Below are positions 6,849 to 13,673 of a stretch of 17,368 bases of DNA, piece by piece. This DNA is from Candidatus Aerophobota bacterium (GTDB lineage Bacteria > Aerophobota > Aerophobia > Aerophobales > B3-G15): NCBI GenBank assembly GCA_021163905.1, contig JAGGTG010000209.1, positions 1 to 17,368 of the forward strand. Reading direction: 5' to 3'. Position 1 is the stretch's first letter; each line of letters begins with the position of its first letter. Position numbers and translations under genes: made by a program. Under the pieces are notes generated by a model that was not told where the DNA came from, searched no databases, and worked only from the letters and a program-made list of their open reading frames with translations.

Positions 6849-9008
6849 TTGGAGAAAAAAAAGGTCAAAAACCTGGTTATCGTGGAATCACCTGCCAAGG
6901 CTAAGACTATAAATAAGTTCCTGGGTAGCAATTATCAGGTAGAATCCTGTTTTGGCCATGTTAAGGATCTTCCCAAAAATAAGTTGGGTGTTGATATAGA
7001 TAATGATTTTAAACCAACCTATGTTGTTATTCCTGGAAAGAAGAAGATACTGAATAGATTGCGCAAGTTAAGCAGCGAGGCAGAAAAGATATTTCTCGCA
7101 ACAGATATGGATAGGGAGGGGGAGGCTATTTCATGGCATTTATCCCAGGAGCTTGATCACAAGGAAAAATTGAGGATAGTATTTAATCAAGTTACAAAAA
7201 AAGCACTACAGGAGGCCATAGCAAATCCGGGGAAAATAGATATAAATAAGGTAGATGCACAACAGGGAAGGCGTATTCTGGATAGACTGGTGGGGTATAA
7301 ACTCTCACCTCTTCTCTGGGAGAAGGTCAAAAGAGGCCTTTCAGCTGGAAGAGTTCAATCTGTAGCTGTAAGACTTCTCTGCGAGAGAGAAGATGAAATT
7401 GAGGCATTTACCCCTGAGGAGTACTGGAGTTTATCTGTTATTTTTACAGATGATAAAAAAAGAAAAATAGAGGCAAATCTTTATCAGATAGATGGTAAAA
7501 AACCCAAAATAAAGGATGAAAAATCTGCAGAAAAAATAGTGAAGGATCTGGTGAAAGGTAACTACAAAGTAGTTGGAGTTAAAAAAACTAAAGTTAAAGT
7601 CTTTCCTTATCCTCCTTTTATAACCAGCACTCTCCAGCAGGCAGCAAGTTCCCACTTGAGGTTTTCTCCTGCTAAAACCATGAAGATAGCCCAGGATCTT
7701 TATGAGGGTCAGGATATTGGGGCTGATGAAAGAGTGGGGTTAATTACCTATATGCGAACAGATTCAACCCGTATAGCAAAAGAGGCTCAGCTTTCGGTCA
7801 GGAAGTGGATAGAGAAAAATCTCGGTAAAGAGTATTTACCCGAGAAAATACCTGTTTATAAAAATAAAAAAACCTCACAGGATGCCCATGAGGCTATAAG
7901 GCCTACAAGAGTGGATTTAACCCCTGAAATGGTGAAAAAGTACCTATCATCAGATCATTATAAATTGTACAATTTAGTATGGCGTAGATTTGTGGCTTCT
8001 CAGATGATTGAGGCTGAATTTGACAGGGTCAGTGTTGATATTCAGGGTATACTTCCTAACAAAAAAGAGCTTTTATTTAAGCTTGAGGGAAGATGGATTA
8101 AGTTTTCTGGATTTATGAAAGTTTATCAGGAAAAAAGTGAGAAAGATAAGGCTATACCTATACTGGATGCAGGGGCTACTTTAAGTGTAGAGAAGATTAT
8201 TTTAAGGCAACATTTTACCCAGCCTCCTGCTCACTATACAGAAGCTACCCTGGTTAAAGCTCTGGAGGAAAAGGGAATTGGTAGACCAAGTACCTATGCG
8301 CCCATTATATCCACAATTCAACAAAGAGGTTACGTTAGATGGGTTAGAGGAAAACTTATTCCAACCCCTCTTGCAAGAATTGTAAATGCTCTTCTGGTTA
8401 CAAATTTTGCAACCATAATAGATACCAATTTTACTGCCAAGATGGAGGAAGGTCTTGATGAGGTTGAACAGGGAAAGAAAAAATGGACCTATCTTGTAGG
8501 GGAATTTTATCAGCATTTTAAAAGAGACCTTGAGAGAGCAGAGGCTAACATGAAGAATATCAAAGAAGATGGTTTAATTCCAACTTCTATGGTTTGTGAG
8601 AAATGTGGAAGCAAAATGGTGGTCAAAATTGGAAAATTTGGAGAATTTCTTGCCTGTTCTAATTATCCTAAGTGTAAAAATACAAAACCCCTTGACCATA
8701 AAATAGGAATGAAGTGCCCTGTGCCGGGTTGTGAGGGAGAAATAGTAGAGAAGTTAACCAAAAAGGGTAGGAGTTTTTATGCCTGCAGCAGATATCCTGA
8801 ATGCAAATTTTTAAGCTGGGATGAACCTGTGGAAGAGGCATGTCCTTATTGTGGAAATTCTTATCTGGTGAAGGATCAATCTGGAGGGCTGAAGTGTCCC
8901 AGGTGTGGGAAAAAGGTAAAAAGCACTGTAGTAGAAAAAATCAATCTTGATGGTGTTATCTGTGAAATTGTCAAATTGAGGAAGATCTCTCATGCAGTAT
9001 CTTCTTGA
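6849..9008 (+). CDS. topA: DNA topoisomerase I (type IA)
   Basis: TopA relaxes negative supercoils by transient single-strand breakage. The protein has 719 residues. The N-terminal Toprim domain starts NLVIVESPAKAKTI (8-21), with the acidic metal-binding DMDREGE at 86-92. The catalytic tyrosine is Y301 in GLITYMRTDSTRI. Other type IA signatures are SAGRVQSVAVRLL (165-177), QDAHEAIRPT (344-353) and EKGIGRPSTYAPII (474-487). Three C-terminal zinc ribbons are seen: C583/C586/C603/C609, C623/C628/C646/C652 and C665/C668/C683/C686. All four ligands are intact in each. There is no extra helicase domain, so it is not reverse gyrase. The start is TTG 6849, four bases after GAGGGG. The 3' end overlaps xerC by 17 bp. 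Confidence 0.97.
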   Translation: MEKKKVKNLVIVESPAKAKTINKFLGSNYQVESCFGHVKDLPKNKLGVDIDNDFKPTYVVIPGKKKILNRLRKLSSEAEKIFLATDMDREGEAISWHLSQELDHKEKLRIVFNQVTKKALQEAIANPGKIDINKVDAQQGRRILDRLVGYKLSPLLWEKVKRGLSAGRVQSVAVRLLCEREDEIEAFTPEEYWSLSVIFTDDKKRKIEANLYQIDGKKPKIKDEKSAEKIVKDLVKGNYKVVGVKKTKVKVFPYPPFITSTLQQAASSHLRFSPAKTMKIAQDLYEGQDIGADERVGLITYMRTDSTRIAKEAQLSVRKWIEKNLGKEYLPEKIPVYKNKKTSQDAHEAIRPTRVDLTPEMVKKYLSSDHYKLYNLVWRRFVASQMIEAEFDRVSVDIQGILPNKKELLFKLEGRWIKFSGFMKVYQEKSEKDKAIPILDAGATLSVEKIILRQHFTQPPAHYTEATLVKALEEKGIGRPSTYAPIISTIQQRGYVRWVRGKLIPTPLARIVNALLVTNFATIIDTNFTAKMEEGLDEVEQGKKKWTYLVGEFYQHFKRDLERAEANMKNIKEDGLIPTSMVCEKCGSKMVVKIGKFGEFLACSNYPKCKNTKPLDHKIGMKCPVPGCEGEIVEKLTKKGRSFYACSRYPECKFLSWDEPVEEACPYCGNSYLVKDQSGGLKCPRCGKKVKSTVVEKINLDGVICEIVKLRKISHAVSS

Positions 9009-9867
9009 TTTTTCAGTTTATCTTGAACAGGAGAGAAACCTGTCTTCCCAGACTGTTAAAGCTTATACCTCGGATATAAAGGATTTTTTAAATTTCCTGG
9101 AAAATAAGGGTAAAAAGATAGAACACATCAATTATTCCTTGATAAGAGAGTATATTGGATCATTAATGGAAAAGGGTAAAAAGTACACAACCCTTGCCAG
9201 AAAAATATCGTCTCTTCGGTCTTTTCTTCGCTTTCTCTCCAGTAGAGAAATCCTGGTGGATTTTCCTACATCAGCCCTGAGAAGTCCCAGGTTAAAAAGA
9301 AAAATACCTTCATTTTTAGATGAGGAAGAGATGGCAACACTACTGGATCAAATAGAAGGCGAAGGGTTTTGTTTTTCCAGGGATAAAGCAGCATTTGAAC
9401 TTTTATATGCCACTGGAATGAGGATAGCAGAACTTGTCAGTTTAAATGTGGATAGTATAGATTTTAACGAGGAGATAGTAAGAGTGAAGGGAAAAAGAGG
9501 GAAAGAAAGATTGGTTCCAATGGGGAAATACGCTCAGCTTGCCTTAAAGGAGTATCTGGAATACAGGAAAGGTAAGATAGCTCCGGGAGAGAGGGCCCTT
9601 TTTTTAAATAAATTTGGAGAGAGAATATCCGACAGGTATATGAGAGAGCGATTAAATAAGTATCTTAAAAAAGTAGGCATTAATAAGCATATAACTCCCC
9701 ACACCCTGAGGCATTCCTTTGCTACCCATCTTCTCAACAGAGGAGCAGATCTTCGTTCTGTTCAGGAACTTCTTGGACATGAGAGACTGTCTACCACTCA
9801 AATTTATACCCATATTACCCCTTCACATCTAAAAAAAGTATATGACAAATCTCATCCTCGTTCTTAA
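8992..9867 (+). CDS. xerC: Tyrosine recombinase XerC (CodV-like)
   Basis: This is a site-specific tyrosine recombinase, expected to resolve chromosome dimers at dif sites, usually with XerD. It has 291 residues, typical for Xer. The N-terminal SAM-like core-binding domain (about 1-90) is followed by the catalytic domain with all six residues: R144 in ATGMRIAEL, K168 in VKGKRGKER, H237 and R240 in PHTLRHSF, H263 in LGHERLSTTQ, and the nucleophile Y272 in IYTHI. The place between topA and hslVU matches CodV of the Bacillus topA-trmFO-codV-clpQY cluster, here without trmFO. That housekeeping context and the normal length argue against a phage or integron integrase. The partner XerD and the dif site are not in the window. 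It overlaps topA by 17 bp. Confidence 0.93.
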   Translation: MQYLLDFSVYLEQERNLSSQTVKAYTSDIKDFLNFLENKGKKIEHINYSLIREYIGSLMEKGKKYTTLARKISSLRSFLRFLSSREILVDFPTSALRSPRLKRKIPSFLDEEEMATLLDQIEGEGFCFSRDKAAFELLYATGMRIAELVSLNVDSIDFNEEIVRVKGKRGKERLVPMGKYAQLALKEYLEYRKGKIAPGERALFLNKFGERISDRYMRERLNKYLKKVGINKHITPHTLRHSFATHLLNRGADLRSVQELLGHERLSTTQIYTHITPSHLKKVYDKSHPRS

Positions 9868-9903
9868 CTATATTATTTAAGTTAGCGAGAAGGGAGGTAA
9901 AAC

Positions 9904-10434
9904 TTGTTTAAAGGAACAACCATCCTTGCAGTGAGAAGAGATAAAAAGGTTGCCCTTGGTGGAGATGGGCAGGTGACCTTTCAAAATACTATAATGAAGC
10001 AGAGGGCAAGTAAGGTTAGAAGGTTATACAAAGGGAGAATTTTAGCTGGTTTTGCTGGAGGAGTAGCTGATGCCCTCACTCTTTTTGAAAAATTTGAAAA
10101 GAAAATTGACCAGTATCAGGGTAATCTTTCAAGGGCCTCTTTAGAGCTTGCCAAGGAATGGCGTCAGGATAAGGTACTGAGAAAACTGGAGGCTTTAATG
10201 ATCGTAGCAGACAGAGAAAAGACCCTGGTCATCTCGGGAAGTGGTGATGTAATTGAACCTGATGATGATGTAATTGCCATTGGTTCAGGTGCTGGCTATG
10301 CTCAAGCTGCTGCAAAGGCTCTTTGGGAACATACCAGTTATGATCCAGCAAAGATAGTAGATATCTCTATACGTATTGCCGCATCTATCTGTATTTATAC
10401 CAATAATCAGATTACCATAGAGAATTTGGAATAA
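9904..10434 (+). CDS. hslV: ATP-dependent protease peptidase subunit HslV
   Basis: HslV (ClpQ) forms the proteolytic double hexamer that degrades proteins fed in by the HslU ATPase. It has 176 residues. The sequence begins MFKGTTILAVRRDKKVALGG. The catalytic N-terminal threonine should be T5, exposed after removal of MFKG. With T5 taken as 1, the family's D17 and K33 correspond to D21 (GGDGQVT) and K37, both present, so this is the threonine-type enzyme and not the serine type of Bacillus ClpQ. A short leader before TT also occurs in Thermotoga HslV. The start is TTG 9904, six bases after GGGAGG (9892-9897). It lies 36 bp after xerC and 14 bp before hslU; no convincing promoter is visible in the gap. 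Confidence 0.96.
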   Translation: MFKGTTILAVRRDKKVALGGDGQVTFQNTIMKQRASKVRRLYKGRILAGFAGGVADALTLFEKFEKKIDQYQGNLSRASLELAKEWRQDKVLRKLEALMIVADREKTLVISGSGDVIEPDDDVIAIGSGAGYAQAAAKALWEHTSYDPAKIVDISIRIAASICIYTNNQITIENLE

Positions 10435-10448
10435 AGGAGGAATAAAAT

Positions 10449-11798
10449 ATGGGCAGTAAACACCTGACTCCTTTTACAATTGTAAAGGAGCTGGATAAAT
10501 ATATAATTGGCCAGGATAAGGCTAAAAAAGCAGTAGCTATAGCACTGCGTAATCGCTGGCGAAGACAAAAACTTCCACCCAGATTAAGGGATGAGGTTGC
10601 ACCCAAGAATATAATTATGATTGGTCCAACAGGGGTAGGAAAAACAGAAATTGCACGTAGATTAGCTCAGTTAGCTGAGGCTCCTTTTGTTAAAGTAGAG
10701 GCAAGTAAATATACAGAGGTTGGATATGTAGGAAGAGATGTTGAGTCAATGGTCAGGGACCTTGTTAATATAAGTGTACATATGGTTAAGATGGAGATGA
10801 TGCAAAAAGTGAGGATGAGAGCAGAAAAACTCGTTGAGGACAGGATACTGGATATTCTTCTTCCTCTTCCCCAGAAAGTCGCCCAGGGTGAGGGAGAAAA
10901 TGAGGATAGGATTAGAAGAGCCCAAATAAGCAGGCAAATTTTAAGGGATAAACTGAGAAATGGGGAACTGGAAGATAGAATGATTGAGATAAGGGCATCA
11001 GATAAATTTACACCTGTAATAGAAATTTTCAGTCCCATGGGTGTAGAACAGATGGGAATGAATTTTCAGGATCTTCTGGGAGATATGCTTCCCAAAAGAC
11101 CCAGACAGAAAAGAGTTTCTATAAAAGAGGCAAGGAAGCTACTTCTTGAGGAAGAATCGCAGAAATTAATTGATAGGGACAAGGTTATAGAAGAAGCTAT
11201 TCAAAGAGCGGAAAATTCAGGGATAGTATTTATCGATGAAATTGATAAGATTGTGGATGGAGGGCCAAATAGAGCGGATGTTTCAAGAGAGGGCGTCCAG
11301 AGGGACCTTTTGCCTATAGTGGAAGGAACAACTGTAGCCACTCGTTATGGTGCAGTTAAAACTGATCATATTTTATTTATTGCTGCAGGGGCATTTCATG
11401 GAAGTTCTCCTTCCGATCTTATTCCAGAACTTCAGGGAAGATTTCCCATAAGAGTGGAGCTTGATAGATTAACCCAGGAAGATTTTGAGCGAATACTAAC
11501 TGAACCAGCTAATGCTCTTATAAAACAGTATCAGGCTCTTTTAAAAACAGAAGGAGTTAAACTTACCTTTACAGATGAGGCCATAAAAGAAATTGCCTCT
11601 CTTGCCTATCTTGTAAATGAAAGAACAGAGGATATTGGTGCCCGTCGTCTTCACACAGTAATGGAAAGACTTCTGGAGGATATTTCCTTTGAGGCATCCA
11701 GGCTAAGGGGTAAATCAATTACAATTACCCAGCAGTATGTAAGAGAAAAACTTGGAGAAATAGTTGAAAAAGAGGATCTTTCCAGATATATCCTTTAG
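10449..11798 (+). CDS. hslU: ATP-dependent protease ATPase subunit HslU
   Basis: This AAA+ unfoldase (ClpY) forms hexameric rings on HslV and threads substrates into it. It has 449 residues. The N-domain begins LTPFTIVKELDKYIIGQDKAKKAVAIALRNRWRR, read here from residue 6. Walker A is GPTGVGKT (59-66), the pore loop is GYVGRD (92-97), and Walker B is IVFIDE (259-264). The family-specific I-domain lies between about 105 and 245. Sensor and arginine-finger regions IAAGAFHGSSPSDLIPELQG and GARRLHTVMERLLE are intact. The C-terminus LSRYIL matches the tail that docks into HslV. GGAGG (10436-10440) lies 8 bases before the ATG. The Bacillus cluster continues with codY, but here the next gene is RseC-like. 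Confidence 0.97.
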   Translation: MGSKHLTPFTIVKELDKYIIGQDKAKKAVAIALRNRWRRQKLPPRLRDEVAPKNIIMIGPTGVGKTEIARRLAQLAEAPFVKVEASKYTEVGYVGRDVESMVRDLVNISVHMVKMEMMQKVRMRAEKLVEDRILDILLPLPQKVAQGEGENEDRIRRAQISRQILRDKLRNGELEDRMIEIRASDKFTPVIEIFSPMGVEQMGMNFQDLLGDMLPKRPRQKRVSIKEARKLLLEEESQKLIDRDKVIEEAIQRAENSGIVFIDEIDKIVDGGPNRADVSREGVQRDLLPIVEGTTVATRYGAVKTDHILFIAAGAFHGSSPSDLIPELQGRFPIRVELDRLTQEDFERILTEPANALIKQYQALLKTEGVKLTFTDEAIKEIASLAYLVNERTEDIGARRLHTVMERLLEDISFEASRLRGKSITITQQYVREKLGEIVEKEDLSRYIL

Positions 11799-11811
11799 TG
11801 ATAAATTATCA
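11799..11811. repeat. 13-bp perfect palindrome after hslU
   Basis: TGATAAATTATCA is symmetric around its central A and begins directly after the hslU stop codon. The AT-rich arms of six bases are too weak for a terminator, and no T-run follows. It could be a small operator or chance. The 76-bp gap 11799-11874 that contains it is the largest gap inside the long gene block. Within it an ATG at 11811 opens a 40-codon frame that runs to 11933 into the next gene, without a Shine-Dalgarno motif. Confidence 0.3.
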
Positions 11812-11874
11812 TGAATAGGGAAGACTTAGCCTACCACATAGCCAAAATCAGGTTTAAAAGACGGAGTAAGAGTT

Positions 11875-12279
11875 ATGATAGAAGTGGGGAAAATAGTAGA
11901 GATCAAGGGGGATATAGCAGTAATAGAGCTTGAACTGGAAGGTAAGTGTGGTGGTTGTTCCATTGCGAGTTTCTGCGAGATAAGAAAGGAAGCTAAAAGG
12001 AGCATAGAGGCGCATAAGATACCGGGTATTAAAGTGGGAGATAGGGTTAAAGTGGAAATTCAGGTAACCCAGCTTTTAAAAGGGGTAACGTTACTTTTTT
12101 TAATTCCTGCCACCTGCTTTGTTGTAGGAGCAGCTATAGGGGATATGTTGATAGGAGGTGTGATTTTTCCCTTTGGTTTTGGAGCTCTCTTTTTAGCTAT
12201 TAGCTTTTTTATTTTGCATCTTTTTGATAAGAGGTTAGCAGAGGAAAAAAATAAACCAAAAATTATTGCCATTCTTTAA
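11875..12279 (+). CDS. RseC/MucC-family membrane protein
   Basis: A 134-residue protein of the SoxR-reducing-system RseC family (PF04246). The N-terminus is a small beta-rich domain (GKIVEIKGDIAVIELE) with the family cysteine cluster C25-x2-C28-x5-C34 (CGGCSIASFC), a probable redox or metal site. IKVGDRVKVEI (52-62) follows. Two membrane segments are predicted at about 70-88 and 91-117, and the tail is basic and acidic (KRLAEEKNKPKIIAI). In E. coli RseC is linked to the Rsx electron-transfer complex that reduces SoxR, and in other bacteria relatives accompany Rnf. No rnf/rsx gene is visible here, so the partner is unknown. GGAG (11863-11866) lies 8 bases before the ATG. Confidence 0.85.
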   Translation: MIEVGKIVEIKGDIAVIELELEGKCGGCSIASFCEIRKEAKRSIEAHKIPGIKVGDRVKVEIQVTQLLKGVTLLFLIPATCFVVGAAIGDMLIGGVIFPFGFGALFLAISFFILHLFDKRLAEEKNKPKIIAIL

Positions 12280-12296
12280 TAAACTATTAAAAAACC

Positions 12297-13247
12297 ATGC
12301 AAAAGGTAATTATAGATACTGATCCTGGACTGGGAATCAGAGAAGCTGATTTTGATGATGGGGTTGCTCTTCTTCTTGCCTTAAAGAGTCCTCAAATTGA
12401 TGTTATAGGAATAACTACTGTTCATGGAAATGTCCCTGTATCTTACGGGACAAGGAACGTACTGAGACTTCTTCATTTAATGCAAAGGAATGTAAAGGTA
12501 GCCCAGGGTGCACATCGTCCCATAATTTTGGATTATCCGGGAAAAGTAAAACGTCCCGATAGGGAAATAGAAGGTATCTTTCAATTTATCCCTTCCATGG
12601 AAGATAACCTTATATCAACATTTGCCCCTCAATTTATAGTAGATACTGCTAATAAAAGTGAGGATAAAATCATTATTGTTGGGATTGGTCCTCTTACCAA
12701 CATTGCCCTTTCCTTAATTATAAATCCAGGTATAAAGGAAAAAATAGAAAAGATTATCATTATGGGTGGGGCTGCTTTCTATCCGGGTAATGTTACCCCT
12801 GTAGCAGAATTTAACATCTGGATGGATCCGGAGGCTGCTGAGGTGGTGTTTAGCAGTGGTTTACCCATAGTTATGGTAGGTTTAAATGTTACTCAAAAGG
12901 TTGGATTTACAAAAAAGGATTTTTCACTCCTTAAAAATAAGATAGATCCTCTAAGCAAACTTTTTTATCTTTCCGCTGTTACCTGGCTGGATTATTTGAA
13001 AAAAATGCAAAATACCCGGGAATGTTATATACATGATGCCTTAGCTGTGGGATATTTACTGGATGAAAAACTTATTAGTACAAGGCAGGCTTATGTAAGT
13101 ATAGAAACAAAGGGAGCTCTAACCAGAGGGCAGACCGTAATAGATACACAGGGTATTTCAGGAAAACGTCCCAATGCTCAGGTTTGTATGGAGATAGATA
13201 AAAAAAGATTTCGTGAGATGGTAATTGACTGTCTGGAGAAGTTATAA
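12297..13247 (+). CDS. Inosine-uridine preferring nucleoside hydrolase
   Basis: A 316-residue N-ribohydrolase expected to split nucleosides to base plus ribose for salvage, using Ca2+ bound by an N-terminal aspartate cluster. The family motif DTDPGxDD appears in an expanded form, DTDPGLGIREADFDDG (7-22), with seven extra residues between DPG and DD; a subgroup of the family shows this form. Other signatures are GITTVHGNV (39-47), VGIGPLTNIALSL, MGGAAFYPGNVTPVAEFN, the NIWMDPEAAEVVF segment and a C-terminal HDALAV, whose aspartate closes the Ca2+ site. The substrate (purine, pyrimidine or a related riboside) cannot be fixed. It lies 17 bp after the RseC-like gene with no clear Shine-Dalgarno motif, and is the last gene before the long non-coding region. 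Confidence 0.9.
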   Translation: MQKVIIDTDPGLGIREADFDDGVALLLALKSPQIDVIGITTVHGNVPVSYGTRNVLRLLHLMQRNVKVAQGAHRPIILDYPGKVKRPDREIEGIFQFIPSMEDNLISTFAPQFIVDTANKSEDKIIIVGIGPLTNIALSLIINPGIKEKIEKIIIMGGAAFYPGNVTPVAEFNIWMDPEAAEVVFSSGLPIVMVGLNVTQKVGFTKKDFSLLKNKIDPLSKLFYLSAVTWLDYLKKMQNTRECYIHDALAVGYLLDEKLISTRQAYVSIETKGALTRGQTVIDTQGISGKRPNAQVCMEIDKKRFREMVIDCLEKL

Positions 13248-13309
13248 ATCATTTTTTAAATCTATTCCAGTTTCGGGAAAGTTTTCAGGTCTGCCAGGCA
13301 AGGGTTTAA

Positions 13310-13484
13310 GACGTCTATCTCGTCTGTTGCGTCATTGGGTCGTTGAGTCCATTGGGTCATTGAGTCATTGAGTCCATTGGGTCGATGCGTCTGTCTCGTC
13401 TATCTGGTCTATCTCGTCTGTTTCGTCCATTTCGTCTATTTGGTTGATTTGGTTCATTTGGTTTGTCTGGTCTATTTTGTCTAA
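13310..13484 (+). repeat. Degenerate 8-9-bp tandem array, 20 iterations
   Basis: GTC or GTT recurs at 13313, 13322, 13331, 13339, 13347, 13356, 13364, 13372, 13381, 13389, 13398, 13407, 13416, 13425, 13434, 13443, 13452, 13461, 13470 and 13479. Steps are 9 or 8 bp, with a strict 9-bp step in the last eleven. Typical units are ctcgtctat, ttcgtccat, ttggttcat and tgggtcat. The left part is GTC-ATTGG-like, the right part GTCTAT-like. The + strand here is strongly G/T-rich, with few A. It is not a CRISPR, because units are short and there are no spacers. The frames are broken by stops and lack starts, so it is probably non-coding. Confidence 0.85.
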
Positions 13485-13534
13485 AGTAACATTGGACGTA
13501 GAACCTCGAACATAGAACGCATCAACGCATCAAC
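13479..13534 (+). repeat. Dispersed intergenic repeat, copy 2 core
   Basis: Positions 13479-13519 match 20-60 at 36 of 41 bases, with 13497-13519 identical to 38-60. It then carries gcatcaac twice in tandem (13519-13526 and 13527-13534); copy 1 has one such octamer plus the variant tgatcaac. Both copies are in the same orientation and both lie a few dozen bases before a promoter-like TTGACA. Confidence 0.85.
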
Positions 13535-13583
13535 ACACCCGGCGGTCAGCAAAGAATTACAGGATTTTTTCCGAAACTGGAGC

Positions 13584-13618
13584 TTGGCACTTGACATTTG
13601 TAGACTATAATGTAAAAT
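13584..13618 (+). promoter_or_regulatory. Two overlapping promoter candidates for the glp operon
   Basis: TTGGCA (13584-13589), 16 bp, then TATAAT (13606-13611) makes one sigma-70-type site. TTGACA (13591-13596), 16 bp, then TAAAAT (13613-13618) makes a second, offset by 7 bp. Either gives a leader of roughly 110-120 bases before the glpA-like ATG, containing the terminator at 13674-13712. TTGACA with TATAAT would be spaced by only 9 bp and is not credible. Confidence 0.65.
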
Positions 13619-13673
13619 CTTAACAGGATAAGCAGTTAAGCATAATTAAATTAAAAGGGCAGGAGAGATAGAG

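Larger units (their letters stand above)
13266..13581. mobile_element. Intergenic element bounded by imperfect inverted repeats
   Basis: TCCAGTTTCGG at 13266-13276 is the reverse complement of CCGAAACTGGA at 13571-13581. After one unpaired G, three more bases pair (AAA 13278-13280 with TTT 13568-13570). The arms enclose about 290 bp containing the 8-9-bp tandem array and the conserved core shared with the window start. No open reading frame of note and no obvious target-site duplication is seen. It may be a non-autonomous MITE-like element or a large structured intergenic repeat. The classification as mobile is inference. Confidence 0.4.

Noticed and set aside
8992..9867. Phage or integron integrase marking a mobile island
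   Set aside because: Length, complete Xer residues and the conserved topA-xerC-hslVU context show a housekeeping XerC. No att-like repeats or tRNA gene lie beside it.
10667..11038. Minus-strand open frame of 123 codons within hslU
   Set aside because: It is a low-complexity serine/isoleucine/leucine-rich product of the reverse of a lysine/glutamate-rich coding region, with no recognisable family. The + strand gene is certain.
12060..12272. Minus-strand lysine/proline-rich frame inside the RseC-like gene
   Set aside because: It is the mirror of hydrophobic membrane codons on the + strand, with no independent support.
13248..13265. Terminator right after the nucleoside hydrolase
   Set aside because: A T-run (ATTTTTT) is present but no hairpin precedes it.
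13310..13484. CRISPR array
   Set aside because: The units are 8-9 bp and degenerate, with no unique spacers and no cas genes in the window.
13372..13511. Open frame through the 9-bp array reading as tripeptide repeats (SSI, WSI, WFI)
   Set aside because: A 9-bp period is three codons and gives an open frame by default. There is no start codon or ribosome binding site, and the 8-bp steps break the frame in the left half.
13585..13601. Sigma-54 promoter (TGGCAC)
   Set aside because: The required GC at the -12 position is absent at the right distance.
13591..13611. Promoter pairing TTGACA with TATAAT
   Set aside because: The spacer is 9 bp, too short. The two overlapping 16-bp-spaced pairs are better.
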